64,000 nucleotides of DNA, taken from the NCBI GenBank assembly GCA_016946835.1, contig JACVTC010000068.1:310501-374500 (forward strand), written 5' to 3'. Positions 23,456 to 36,149 of the stretch are shown here, piece after piece. The stretch's first letter is position 1, and every line of letters starts with the position of its first letter. A model generated the notes under the pieces. That model was not told the origin of the DNA and ran no database searches. It saw nothing but the letters and a program-made list of their open reading frames with translations. This DNA comes from Neocallimastix lanati (nom. inval.). Lineage: Eukaryota; Neocallimastigomycota; Neocallimastigomycetes; Neocallimastigales; Neocallimastigaceae. The translations under genes were made by a program, and so were the position numbers.

Positions 23456-25600
23456 TTTTTAAAAAAAGAAAAACACTTGAACAGAAAAAAAAATAAAAAA
23501 TGTTTCAATTATAAATTAAATATTCTTTTTCTTTTTCTTTTACTATTTAATTTTATATTAATATTATTTCTATAATTATTTTATACTATTTTATTATTAT
23601 CATTATTTTTAAAAAGAAATAAAAATAAAGAAAAAAAGAGATTAAGGATAATTTAATTTCAAAATTTCATATAAATTTTATTATTATTTAAATAAGATTA
23701 ATTATTTATTATTTATTATTTATTATTTATTAATAATTTAATAATTAATAAACTTATTTATGTAATAAATGAATAAAAATATTTAAAAATAAATAAAAAA
23801 AAATTATATTTAAATAAATAAATTTAAAAACATTTTGTATATTATTAACCAATCGTATTTATTTAAAAATCTAACAAATAAAGATATAAACCTTAATTAT
23901 TAATAAAATGAATTTAACATTAATCACGTGAAATTAACTATTTAAATTATTTGAAAATTGAGGTAGTACAAATTTCTGAATTATTTTTTTCAAAAGATTT
24001 TTGCAAAGTCAAATGCTAAAATAAAAATAAGATATTAAGATTGTTCTAATACTGGATGTTTTAATTATTATTATTCAAACATTTTAAACTTTCTATTAAT
24101 TACAAAAAATTATATAAAATGGTAGATAAATAATTTTTTTTTTCTTTTAATTCTATTATTAGTAAAAATTAAAAAATGAAGGTGTACAAAAAAAAAAATC
24201 ATAAAAAAAAAAAATAAATAAGGAATTACAGGAAAGGTATTTTAATGGTCATTCAGAAATGCATTCATTAGCTGTAAAATCCGACAATTCACGAAACTGA
24301 ATTCCTAATCTTAATTGATAAAACATTTCCTTACATTAACAGAATCCATCCTTCATTCATTCTTTAAAGATTGAATATAATTGAAACCTTAAGGCCCGGC
24401 TTCATAGAGTAATAAGTTTTTTCATTGTATGAGTTGATTATTTCATAAAATAGGCAAAGGCTAAAGTATTTTCTAATGTTACATCCAAGGAGGTTTTCTC
24501 TTTTCTTATTAGATGTATATTTAGATGTCATAGTACATCCTTCCTCCTAAATGATAGTGATAGATAATGATATAATAATTTTTCTAAGATGATAAAGTTG
24601 TATTACTTAATTTTATTTAATATTTATATTCAGTTTATGGGAATTAAATGAATATAAATATGAAAGTTTTACCTTTAGACTTAAAAAAAAAATTTTTTTT
24701 AAAAAAAAAGATTTTTATAAAACATTTACTATCTAATTTTACCTATCAAGTTTCAAGAGGAAATACTTGTATAAATGGATTAACCGACCGGGAACCGATG
24801 GGTCTTAATTGTAGTACTATTCGTTATTGACAAAGGAAAAGTGAAGGAAGAAAAAAAAAAAAAAAAAAAAACACCGAGAATAAATAAATTAAAATTTTAA
24901 AATCAGAGACGAGGTTAAAATTTAAAAATTTCAAAAGTTATACGTTTAACCTTTAGTACTATTTATTATTAAAGATATGCTTTAAAGCACTGCTAAACAA
25001 GAATAAAGCGTCACAAGAAAAGTCTTATTTTATTTTCTTCATTTTTAAAATAATATATATATATATATATATTAAAAACTTAATTAATTAATGACAATCA
25101 TAAATTTAAAGTAACTTCTAAGAGGGAAGGAATATGTAATATGTTAGTAATATATAATAAACGTATTATTGTTTTAATCAAGTTAGAAATAATAAATGCC
25201 TATCATTGAATAGTTCTTTTTTATGAATAATACTATATATAAATTTATTAATATTGAATGTAATGTCCATAATTTTAATTTCCACAAGGTAGACTATTAT
25301 TTAAATGCTTATTTTAACCAAATAATATTATTAGTATTGGAAGTATTAGTAGTATTAAATAAATAAAAATATATATATGTGTGTATATATCAAATAGGAT
25401 AATTATTCTTAAATAAATAATAAAAAAAAAAAAAAAAAAAAAAAAAAAGATTTTTATGAATTAAAACAGTATGAAATAAAAAAATAAAAATAGAAAATAG
25501 AAAATAGAAATAAAATTAATTAAACTTTTATAAAAAAAAAAAAAATAAAGTAAAAGTTTTTAGCATAGTTAATTTTCATTAAGATTAAAAAAAAAAAAAA
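23456..25600. other. Intergenic region between the two transporter genes
   Basis: AT-rich with homopolymers, but 24225-24840 and 24940-25330 are more complex (for example AAGGCCCGGCTTCATAGAGT near 24392). I recognise no gene. A 60-codon frame at 24648 is mostly poly-Lys and not supported. It presumably holds the promoter of gene A, whose start lies at 23455. Confidence 0.6.
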
Positions 25601-25606
25601 AAAAAA

Positions 25607-25671
25607 TTGTTTGATAATTAGTGTTTTTTTTTTAATTATAAGATTAAAAAGAAACACTAATTATCAAACAA
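25607..25671. repeat. Perfect 20-bp inverted repeat (hairpin)
   Basis: TTGTTTGATAATTAGTGTTT at 25607-25626 is followed after 25 bases by its exact reverse complement at 25652-25671. It lies between the two transporter genes. It could be a hairpin in a transcript or the remnant of a small inverted-repeat element. Confidence 0.85.
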
Positions 25672-26239
25672 GAACGTTAACATGTATACTAACAGTATAT
25701 AAAAATTGAAGCATACCTTTTCAAGAAATTAATGAAAAAAATAAATAAAACAAACACAAAAACACAAAAAATTAATAAATTTTTTATTAATGACATTAGT
25801 GAAGTAATTTTCATCATAGGAATTAAATTTCAAAAAAAATAAAAAAATAAAAATATAAAATATAAAAACATAAAAATATATAAAAAAAAAAAAATAATAA
25901 TAATATATATATATATATATCATAATTTTATTTTATATTTTTACTGAATATAAAATAAACTTTTTTTTTTTTTTTTTATTAAATATATATTTAATAAAAA
26001 TAATAATATAAATAACATACTATTTATTTTTTATTATTAATTTCTTATTAAAACTATAATAGACCTAATTATTTTTTTAAAGTTTTATTTTATCTTCAAT
26101 ATATTTGATAATTCATTATAAAATATATTAAAAATAAAATAAAAATAATTGACATCTATTCTATATATTTATATATATTTAATAATAAAACTTAAAATAA
26201 CAAAAATATATATATATATATTTATAATATTTATAATAT

Positions 26240-26388
26240 ACTAATCTTTTTTTTTTTTTTTTTTTATAAGTATAGACAAATAAAAGATATAATAAACATT
26301 TAATCTCATTTTACTTTATAATCTATTAATTTATATTGTTTTTGTTTTTGTTTTCTAATTTAATAGTTTTTTTAAATTATCTTTTAGT

Positions 26389-26422
<34 letters not shown>

Positions 26423-26545
26423 GTATAGACAAATAAATGATATAATCTCATTTTACTTTATAATCTATTAATTTATATTGTTTTTGTTTTTGTTTTCTAA
26501 TTTAATAGTTTTTTTTAAATTATCTTTTAGTTTCTTTTTTTTTTT
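26240..26545. repeat. Tandem duplication downstream of transporter gene B
   Basis: About 150 bp containing ATAAGTATAGACAAATAAA and AATCTATTAATTTATATTGT occurs twice (26264 onward and 26418 onward), ending next to the stop codon of gene B. Confidence 0.85.
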
Positions 26546-26551
26546 TTTTTT

Positions 26552-26812
26552 TTATTGTTGTTGGTTTATTTGTTTATCTTTTTCTCTTCTATATCTTTTT
26601 AATCCAGGAATTATGGCTACTACAGATGATAATAAACCAAAAGCAGCGAAAATTAAACAGCATTTAAAGAAAGAGGAATTAAAACGATTAACATTGGGTT
26701 CATCTCCATCTACCAATGCTACTAAAAATGAACTAATCAGTGGACCTAATTATTATTATTTATGAATTTAAAAAATATTTAGAATTCATTTATTAAATAT
26801 TCATTTAAGGAA

Positions 26813-26843
<31 letters not shown>

Positions 26844-28964
26844 TATTATATATAAATAAAAATAATTTGAATTAATAATGCAAATGATTATTTTATTATT
26901 ATTACTATTATTATTTATTTATTATTATTATTATTTATTATTTATTATTATTTATTATTTATTATTATTTATTATTTATTATTATTATTATTATTTATTA
27001 TTATCATATTCATTATTTATTATTTAATATTATTATTATTATTTATTATTATCATTATTCATTATTTATTATTTATTATTATTATTCATTATTTATTATT
27101 ATTCATTATTTATTATTATTATTTATTATTATTATTATTATTATTTATTATTATCATTATTCATTATTGATTATTTATTATTATTATTCATTATTTATTA
27201 TTATCATTATTTATTATTTATTATTTATTATTTATTTATTATTTATTATTTATTATTTATTATTTATTTATTATTTATTATTTATTATTTATTATTTATA
27301 ATTATTTTTATTATTATTATTATTATTTTTTATTATTATTTTTACCTGTAATAAAACCAACATTCATTGCCATATTTCCTAATGAAAAAACTCTTGTATA
27401 TTTATTATGAGCTTCTTCTTCAACTTCCTCTTCAGTTACTTCATCCTGACCATTTTCTGTTTCCTTTTCCTCTAGTTCTAATGTTGCAGCAGAATCTTCC
27501 TTTGAATCAACTATATCAATAGTTAATTTAACAATATTTTTTTCGTCTAATGAAGTTTCCGTTTTATCATCAGAAATATCCATTTCTACTTCTTTAACTA
27601 ATTTTTCTTCTTTCTTTTTTCTTTCTAATAAATTATCATAAGCTTCAGCTAACATTGGTTGTAATGATGAATCAATAGCACCACTACCACATCCCATCAT
27701 AAATAAAAAGAATGCTGAAGAATAAATAAAACTTTTGTTAGGTATAACAATCTTTAATTGTTTTACAATTAAAATATAAAATATAAATGAAGATCATTAC
27801 AAATATATTTATATAAATAATTATAAAAAAAAAAAAATTAGTTATAATTAATTTAATTATTTAATTTTAGACAAAATTTGTTTGTCTTTTTTTTTTTTTT
27901 TTTGTACTTATTTTATATATTTATTGATTTAACATTATTAATTTACTTACTAAGAAAAGAAAACTAATAACTATCATTCCAATAAGAATAACATGATGAC
28001 GTCCAATTTTATAACCATATTTACCTATTTATTTATTATAATATATATAATAAAATAATAATAATAATAATAATATAAATATATATAAAAATAAATTCAA
28101 TATATACATTACATTTCATTATTAAAGAATTAATATTTTTGAAATATTAGATTTTTAATCTCTTTTTTTTTTTTTTTTTCTTTTTTAACAAATATATATA
28201 GTTATTTTTACCTAAAATTGGCATAAAAATAGTATAAGATAATGGTGAAAAACCAAAAAGAATACCAGATTTAAGGGTATTCCAATTATTATCAGTTAAT
28301 TTCATCCAATAATTTGGAAGAATTGGTTCAATATACGATATTTCTAAATTTCCTGCAAAACTTAAATATACTAAAGCTAAAATAGGAACATACTTTAAAA
28401 TTTGCCAATTGGACAAATTCTTTTGTGATGACGTTGATTTTTTCTTTTTATCAAGTTCTAATGAGGAGGACAAAGTTTTACTTTTCTTTTTTATAGATCT
28501 GTAGGGTGAATTAATGAAAAAGTGAACACCACTAATTGCTAATATATCAGCTATACTACAGAATGCAAATGGAACAAGACGTGCATATGACTCTAATCCC
28601 ATTTTTTCACCAAGCTAATATATATAAATATTTATCAATATAAATTTTACATTGTATATTTATATATAATTTATATTTTTATAAATATATTAATTTTTTA
28701 TATAATTTTAAATAATAATAATAATAATAATAAAAGAAATAATAATAATATACATAAATATATATATATATATATATATATAATTTTAGTACAAAAAAAA
28801 TTCCATACAGAATATAAAATACCACCCAAAACTGGACCAAATAATACTCCACATGCTATACCAGTTCCAGCCTAACGTATTTTAAATTTAATATGTATAT
28901 TCATATATTAATAATAATAGTAATTATATTTGTTATTATCAGTATTTTCATTTATACATATAAA

Positions 28965-29031
<67 letters not shown>

Positions 29032-29796
29032 AGAGAGAGAGAGAAATTCATTAAAAAATTGTAAAATAAATTTAAAAATTAATTTTTAAAATATAATTTT
29101 ATATTATTACTTTTGACATAATTTCACCTCTTTCTTCATCTGTTTTATAATGATTCGCTAAAAGTGAAAAACTTGAAGAAGCTATTAAAGAACTTCCTAT
29201 ACCATGAATTCCTCTAGCAGTCATATAGCTTGGAAATTTTCTTCCAAAAATGTAAATTAATGATGCTATGAAATCAAAAGTTAACCCTATTTTTAATATA
29301 TATTTAGTATATTTTTAAGAGAAAATGGTAATATATAATTTTTATTTTTAAATAATAGTTTTACCTAATTGTGTCATTAATTTTAATTGTAATTTATCGG
29401 AAATTTTTCCAATTAATAAACCTGTACACAATTGTGACAAACCTTTAAAAAAAAATATTAATAACAATAATTTTATTAAAAATTAATGATATGATATTAA
29501 AATATATTATAGATATGAAAAAAAATAAAATAAAATAAAATAAAATAAAATACCTATTGAATTTTATATCTATTATTATATATATAAAATAAAAATAAAT
29601 AGTTGAAATAAAATACAGAATGAATAAAATAAAATAAAAAGTTTAAATTATAATATAAAATACAGAGAGTATAAAATAAATAAAATAATAAAATAATAAA
29701 ATAAATAGTTTAGAATTAAATATGAAGTATAGATTAAATCAAATAAAATAAATAGTTGAAATTTAAATATCAAATATATATAGAATAATAATTATA

Positions 29797-29843
<47 letters not shown>

Positions 29844-30185
29844 TTCAAAATTAATAAAAATAAAAAATTCAAATAAATAAAATGAATTTCAAATTAGAAT
29901 TCCATATTTTTTTAAATGAATCTCAAATACATTTAATTTTTTTAAAATTAAAACTTTTATTGATTCAATATAAATTTTTTTTTATTATTATTTAAGATAT
30001 TACTATGTATTTAAATATTTAAAAATTCTCATTTTACCTTTCATAGAATATACAAAACCAACTCTAAATTCATCTATTTTACCATAGTCAATTTTAAATA
30101 AATCATTTATAATTGGAACAATAATAGTTACCATAACATAATCAGCTAGTAAAGCTGAAAAAATAGCAAATGTTGCTTTATTCAT
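26552..30185 (-). CDS. SLC18-like (vesicular amine transporter type) MFS antiporter, gene B
   Basis: Eight exons in the same places and phases as gene A: 30185-30038, 29442-29365, 29286-29111, 28871-28809, 28614-28212, 28024-27951, 27751-27346, 26745-26552; 513 residues. Five of the first six exons have identical lengths and sequence close to gene A, starting with the same MNKATFAIFSALLADYVMV. Differences concentrate in the acidic TM10-11 insert, which is longer here, and in the C-terminus (a basic tail ending in Gln). Motif C (GVLFGPVLGG) and the TM10 Asp (GAIDSSLQPMLAEAYD) are intact; the TM11 position is again Asn. The introns are rich in AAT and TTATT repeats (intron 7, about 26800-27330; intron 1, 29450-30037). 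The gene is a tandem duplicate of gene A, 3.1 kb away in the same orientation. Substrate unknown. Confidence 0.88.
26884..27310. repeat. TTATT/TTATTATT microsatellite in intron 7 of transporter gene B
   Basis: About 430 bp of TTATTATTTATTATT with occasional CATT interruptions, wholly within the last intron. Confidence 0.95.
29500..29860. repeat. AAAAT minisatellite and AAT array in intron 1 of gene B
   Basis: AAAATA runs with TACAGAATGAATAAAAT and TATAGATTAAAT words, related to the array at 7481-7900, then an AAT array at about 29800-29850. Confidence 0.8.
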
Positions 30186-30278
30186 TTTTTAAAAAAAGAA
30201 AAACACTTGAACAGAAAAAAAAAATAAAAAATGTTTCAATTATAAATTAAATATTCTTTTTCTTTTTCTTTTTCTTTT

Positions 30279-30324
<46 letters not shown>

Positions 30325-30599
30325 AATAAATATTAATGATTGATAAATTAAATTAAACTTTTTCATTTAATATTTGGTGGTGGTAGTGATGGTGGTTGGT
30401 GGTTAATAAATGGTTAGCATATATTATATTTGGCTACAGTGTAATCTGTCATTATTAAAAAATTATTGCTATTAGTCTCCATCTTTCTATTCTATTTTGT
30501 TTACTTTTAGCGTATCCAAAATTAATCCATTTTCAATTTTAACAAACTTTAAAAAATATTTAATTAATGAAATAAATAGCTACTAACTAATAACAATAA

Positions 30600-30644
<45 letters not shown>

Positions 30645-30910
30645 TATCATATATTATTAAATAATAATAAAAATAATAAATATATCATTATATATTTATT
30701 AACTAAATAATAATAATAATAAAATAATAATAAATATATCATATATTATTAACTAAATAATTATAAAAATAATAAATATATCATATATTATTAACTAAAT
30801 AATAATAAAATAATAAATATTACACTGTATTATTATTAAATATTATACTGTATATTATTGAACAAATAATAATAATAATAAATATTACACTGTATATTAT
30901 TAAATATATT
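30600..30910. repeat. AAT repeats with AAATATATCATATATTATT units
   Basis: AAT arrays alternate with repeated ATATATCATATATTATTAAC words and, later, ATATTACACTGTATATTATT. It lies upstream of transporter gene B; no gene is seen. Confidence 0.85.
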
Positions 30911-31009
30911 AATTTAAAAAAAAAAAAAAAAACAAGGTTCAATTAAAATTCAGCAAATTTTAATTCTATTATTTAATAATCTTTTATTTATTTATTATTC
31001 TATTATTCA

Positions 31010-31395
31010 ATTATTTATTATTTATTATTTATTATTTATTATTTATTATTCAATTATTTAATTATTTACTATTCAATTATTTAATTATTTACTATTCAAT
31101 TATTTATTATTTATTATTTATTATTTATTAATAAATACTCTTTCTATTATTTATTATTCAATTATGTATATTTTATTATTTATTATTTATTATTTATTAT
31201 TTATTAATAAATACTCTTTCTATTATTTATTATTCAATTATGTATATTTTATTATTTATTATTTATTATTTATTATTTATTAATAAATACTCTTTCTATT
31301 ATTTATTATTCAATTATGTATATTTTATTATTTATTATTTATTATTCCATTATTTATTATTTATTATTTATTATTTATTATTTATTAATTTATTA
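31010..31395. repeat. 76-bp minisatellite
   Basis: Units of 76 bp (ATAAATACTCTTTCTATTAT followed by TTATTCAATTATGTATATTT) occur three times from 31120 to 31365. They are embedded in TTATT repeats that contain the palindrome TATTTATTAATAAATA. Confidence 0.92.
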
Positions 31396-31399
31396 AACA

Positions 31400-32300
31400 A
31401 AATTAATAATAAATTATAAAAAAACAATATATATGTTACACATAATTATCCAATCATATTACTTTAAATTTCATTCATTAATTTATTGTTAATATCTTAA
31501 AATTAATTAATTATATAATACGAAAACTTTGGCCAAATGTTTTTTTCTCTATCGACCGTACTTTACAGGATCATGTATATAGTACGTTTCCCGTCTTTGT
31601 TTTCCAAACAAGACACATTTACTAAGTTGGAGGATGATATGTAGCACCGGTTCATAGCGGGAAGTGGTGATTAATGTTGTTTATTTTAACGACATTTTTC
31701 ACTTTGAAGATCGTGCCTATCAAATTTTCCATTGATACGGCAAGGACTTGGTTGCTTTCTGACAACTTTTTAATAATTAGAATGAATTTAAAAATTATAA
31801 ACAAAGTATATTTGGTTTTGTTTTAAAGTAAATTATATTTTGAGATAAAGTATAAATAGAAGTATTTTAATATTTTTCTGTTATATTTCTTTTCTTTTTT
31901 TTATTTACTTTAAAAAGCAATCATATTTATTTTTAATCATTGACCTTGATCTAGTTTTATTTTATTCACACTTTTTTTTTTTTTTTTTAATTTATTGTAT
32001 TTAACACAAATAAAAAAAAAAAATGAGAAGAATTTTTATATAAATTTGAAAAAGAAATTTATTCATTATTTATTCACCATTTGCATTAATTAATGTAATC
32101 ACTTGATTGTTATAATTATTATTTTAAAAAAGTTTTTTTTATTTCCTATGACATTATACAATGTAGTTATATTTTTATTTTTAAAAAGTTATTATTATTA
32201 CTTTTTTTTTTTTTTTTTTGAAACAGAACATTTATTATTATTATTATCTGTGATTATCTATTATTATCTGTTATAATTATTAACATTATTATTATTATTT
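31400..32300. other. Gene-free stretch with a complex core
   Basis: 31500-31770 has near-normal complexity (ACTTTGGCCAAATG, GTACGTTTCCCGTCTTTG, CACCGGTTCATAGCGGGAAG). I see no open frame or RNA fold I can name. The rest is AT-rich spacer. Confidence 0.5.
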
Positions 32301-32334
32301 ATTATTATTATCTTGTATTATTATTATTATTATT

Positions 32335-32605
32335 ATTATTTATTATTTATTATTATTATCTGTTATTTTTTTTTTATTTTTTTATTTATTATTTATTATT
32401 TATTATTATTATCTGTTATTTTTTTTTTATTTTTTTATTTATTATTTATTATTTATTATTATTATCTGTTATTTTTTTTTTATTTTTTTATTTATTATTT
32501 ATTATTTATTATTATTATCTGTTATTTTTTTTTTATTTTTTTATTTATTATTTATTATTTATTATTATTATCTGTTATTTTTTTTTTATTTTTTTATTTA
32601 TTTAT
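32335..32605. repeat. 53-bp minisatellite
   Basis: Five near-perfect 53-bp units (TTATTATCTGTTATTTTTTT followed by TTATTTATTATTTATTATTT). As 53 is not a multiple of three, the long frame over it is an artefact. Confidence 0.95.
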
Positions 32606-33282
32606 TTCTGGTGTTTACCACCCTTAGTTTCCCCCTTGGTTTCAGATCCCCAAGCCCCCTCAGGAACAGTTGGGAATATTGAAGTTAAGTCACAATTTAA
32701 CCCTTCCAAAGGTTTTTTTTTTTTTTACGGCATAGGTATGGGTAGGATGATGTCCCTCCAGTCCGGTCCCTGTACTGGAAGGCCTTTTTTGAGTGTTCAT
32801 GTTCAAATATATATATATGTAAAAAAAATAGTTGCTGTGCTAATATCCTTGCTCAAATATATATAAATGTTATTAAACAGATATTGTGGTACTGTTATGC
32901 AAATAATAAACATTGGCGTTCTCTGACATGCCCTATTATTACTGAGAATTTTTTTTTTTTTTTATAGTACGTTTTTTTTTTTCTTTTTTTCTGGAACTTT
33001 TCTTTTTTCTTCTAGTATGTTTTTTTTTTCATGTATTTTTTTTTTATTTTTATTTTTATTTTTATGTTTTTTTTTTTTTTTTTTTTTTTTTTTTCCTGAG
33101 GAAGTGCCGCTCCAGTTCCAAACTTTTTCCCTTTTTTTTTTTTTTTGAAATGGAAGAGAGAGGAGAAAATAATGTCCAACATAACCTAACCCATGATTAT
33201 ATGGAACGACCAGTCCTTCAACTTGTGGCCAATGCACAAAAAACGTTAAGAAAGATTACAATTTTCAGTAGAATATATAGAT
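32606..33282. other. Unrecognised higher-GC segment interrupted by T tracts
   Basis: 32606-32945 and 33100-33280 are far less AT-rich than their surroundings (CCCCAAGCCCCCTCAGGAAC, CAGTCCGGTCCCTGTACTGG). Short frames run at 32636 and 33150 (+), the second being cut by the MITE at 33283. It could be the decayed 3' part of a LINE or other foreign element. No motif supports a name. Confidence 0.4.
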
Positions 33283-33632
33283 GGGTGTGGTGCATTTCGC
33301 CAAATTGCATTTCGCCAGATTGCATTTCGCCAATTTTTTTGAAAGCATGTGGCGTATTAAAAAAATGTGGCATTTCGCCAAATTGAAAATTATTAAATAA
33401 ATAAATAAATCAATAAATAAAATTAAATATTATTAATATCGCATAAAATCAATTTTAAAAAAAAATATTTTGAATTAATATTTATTTATTTATTCATTTA
33501 TTTATATCAATACTCTACTTGTCGAAATGCAACCTGGCGAATAGCAACTTGGGGAAATGCAACATTTTAATACTACGCCACTTGGCGAAATGCAATCTGG
33601 CGAAATGCAATTTGGGGAAATGCAACTCTCCC
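33283..33632. mobile_element. Intact MULE-type MITE
   Basis: 350 bp with 50-bp terminal inverted repeats (GGGTGTGGTGCATTTCGCC and, from the other end, GGGAGAGTTGCATTTCCCC), which differ at 4 of 50 positions. A perfect 9-bp target duplication TATATAGAT lies at 33274-33282 and 33633-33641. Each end holds three tandem copies of a 15-bp unit TTGCATTTCGCCAAA; further copies lie inside. It has no coding capacity. A 9-bp duplication with long inverted ends is typical of Mutator-like elements. It is the uninterrupted counterpart of the element at 10977-17874, in inverse orientation. Confidence 0.92.
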
Positions 33633-33874
33633 TATATAGATGTCTATATTTCATAAGTCATCAATCGAATATAAGTAGGATAGGATATACAAAAATCTAC
33701 AAAGGACACACAGAGAAAAGAAATCCAATGCCTACCCAAATGCTAGTAATAGTAATAATTCCCTAGAGAAGACTCGTAAAATAGATTAAAGATGAGGGTA
33801 CTTACGTAACCCTTTCAGGCACCACACAATTAGAACGGTATCTTATCCCCATAATACCTAAGAGATTCATTAGA

Positions 33875-33880
<6 letters not shown>
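33633..33880. other. Continuation of the segment interrupted by the MITE
   Basis: Complex sequence (AAGTAGGATAGGATATAC, CTTACGTAACCCTTTCAGGC) with no recognised product, followed by an AAT array (33880-33932). Confidence 0.4.
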
Positions 33881-33933
<53 letters not shown>

Positions 33934-33951
33934 GATATATATATAATATGG

Positions 33952-34260
33952 GGATAGTGCATTTCGCAATGTAGCGTAATTTATTATGTGGCTTTTTTTA
34001 ATAATTAAATAAATAATAATTAAATAAATAATAATTAAATAAATAATAATTAAATAAATAATAATATTCTTCTTTATATGTAATTTATTAATATTCAATA
34101 ATAAAAATAATTTTTTATAAAAAAAATTAATTTTTTTTTATTTTTTTTTTTAATAGAATATATTATTATTTCATTTGAAATAGTTATTTAATAGTATTTA
34201 AAAATGTATGGCTTTATTTTAAAATTCTTAGAAGCCACATTTTGAAACTACATTCATATA
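33952..34260. repeat. MULE-family end remnant
   Basis: GGGGATAGTGCATTTCGCAA at 33952 resembles the MULE/MITE ends. GTGGCTT (about 33991) and AAGCCAC (about 34230) are inverted words also seen at 17985-18230. ATAATTAAATA tandem repeats fill the middle. No partner end with a target duplication was found. Confidence 0.5.
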
Positions 34261-34314
34261 ATATGTACACTAACCCAGGGACGAACAACCAGGATAGAAC
34301 CTGGTTCCATTATA

Positions 34315-34515
34315 ATTATTATTATTATTTATTATTATTATTAGTAGTAGTAGTATTATTTATTATTATTATTATTTATTATTATTATTATTAGTATTAT
34401 TTATTATTATTATTTATTATTATTATTTATTATTATTATTATTTATTATTATTATTATTATTAGTATTATTTATTATTATTATTTATTATTATTATTTAT
34501 TATTATTATTATTAT
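34315..34515. repeat. TTATT/TTA microsatellite
   Basis: About 200 bp of TTATTATTATT with TAGTAG interruptions, followed by poly(T). Confidence 0.95.
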
Positions 34516-34529
34516 TTTTTTTTTTTTTT

Positions 34530-35133
34530 TTTTTTGAAGAAGAAGGAGCTCGACTTCATCGACTCCAACCCGAAGAAAAGACGAATGAATCAAATCTCTT
34601 CTTTATGATGATGTATCTAAACGATAAAAAAAAAAGAAACCTCCTTATTAATATATAGGTAACGGTAACATATCAAAATTGCATCTTTGAAAAACTAAAG
34701 AATTTTTTTTTTTTTTTTTTTTTAAATTAAATTAAAATAAAACAAACAAACAAAAAAAAAAAAAAAAGGATAAAGAAAAAAAATTTTTTTAGATTACATG
34801 ATATGAGCCATTAAAAAAAAAAAATGTCATAAATGATTTATTTAAACATCAACAATAACAAAAAATATATAAATATATAATGATAAATATTAATTTTATT
34901 AAAACGATAATCTTTTAATTAAGGAAAATAATAATAAAATTAGTGAGAGTAGCAACCATAAGAATTATATATATATATATAATAGAAAAAAAATATAATT
35001 TTATAACAAAAATAAAAAAAAAAAAAAATTTTTTTTCTAAAGGTTATAATAAAAATAATTATCATTCTAGTAGTAAAAATGAAGTGAAGTGAAGAGAATG
35101 AATGAAAATGATAATTATAAAAAAAAATAATAA

Positions 35134-35219
<86 letters not shown>

Positions 35220-35417
35220 TGAAGAAAAGTGGTGATGATAATGAAGATGAAGTATGCATTGTCTTCACAAGAAATATTTCAATTCTTCATATAAAAATAA
35301 TGGTAAGCATACAAAACTTGAAGATAATAACCAATTCCACCGATTGGGATTATTGACAGTGTCACTGAAATTAATACTTTAAAACTTTTCACTTTTCATC
35401 TTAAAAATTTCATAAAA

Positions 35418-35454
<37 letters not shown>

Positions 35455-35661
35455 GGGGGGGGGAGAGATTCTATCCTACTTTTTGTGTATGTGTATGTAT
35501 ATGTATATGTGTGGGTGTGCTGTTGCTGTTGCCCCTAACCCATTCATTTTATAGGCAATTTCAAATCCTTCTCAAGGGATGAATAGTAAAATTTCTATTC
35601 CCTTGAAATTGAAATATTATATATATATTTTTTAATAAATCATAGGATATATCTCATCTTA

Positions 35662-35709
<48 letters not shown>

Positions 35710-35799
35710 AGGTTTTTGACCATCAACCTATTTACAGAAACCTTACATACGTATTTTTCTAACGAAAGATTCTTAGGATAGGCTTCCCCGGAACTCATT

Positions 35800-35844
<45 letters not shown>

Positions 35845-36140
35845 TGGATATTTCTACTCATTCCATTATACCAGCGAGAGATGGTCTTATTTCATTGAAG
35901 GTTAAGGTAATGCCTGATACGATTAACTCTACTTTTCGTTTCTGTGATAGATATATTGATATAATGATTCTATTATTAATTAATTAATTATATTAATAAT
36001 AATAAATATAATAATAACAACAATAATAATTAGTTAAAGTAATGATAATTAGTTAAAGTAATAATAATTAGTTATAGTAATTATAACAGTAATGACAATT
36101 CAAATGTTAATAATGATATTAAGACTTAAAAAAATAAAAA
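34530..36140. other. AT-rich stretch with AAT microsatellite and scattered complex islands
   Basis: Holds an AAT array (35130-35218) and paired poly(T)/poly(A) tracts (35664-35705, 35804-35841). Short complex islands lie at 34530-34600, 35225-35360, 35460-35620 and 35845-35950. The islands may be parts of the same decayed Copia element whose RNase H lies at 36150, but only that part is recognisable. Confidence 0.45.
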
Positions 36141-36149
36141 AAAAAATCA

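Noticed and set aside
24648-24830. 60-codon frame in the intergenic region
   Set aside because: Mostly poly-Lys from A-runs, with no family resemblance.
31010-31395. CRISPR-like regular repeats
   Set aside because: The repeats are directly adjacent without unique spacers, and the genome is eukaryotic; they are minisatellites.
32313-32627. Tyr/Leu/Phe-rich frame resembling a membrane protein
   Set aside because: A 53-bp minisatellite cycling through frames; not a gene.
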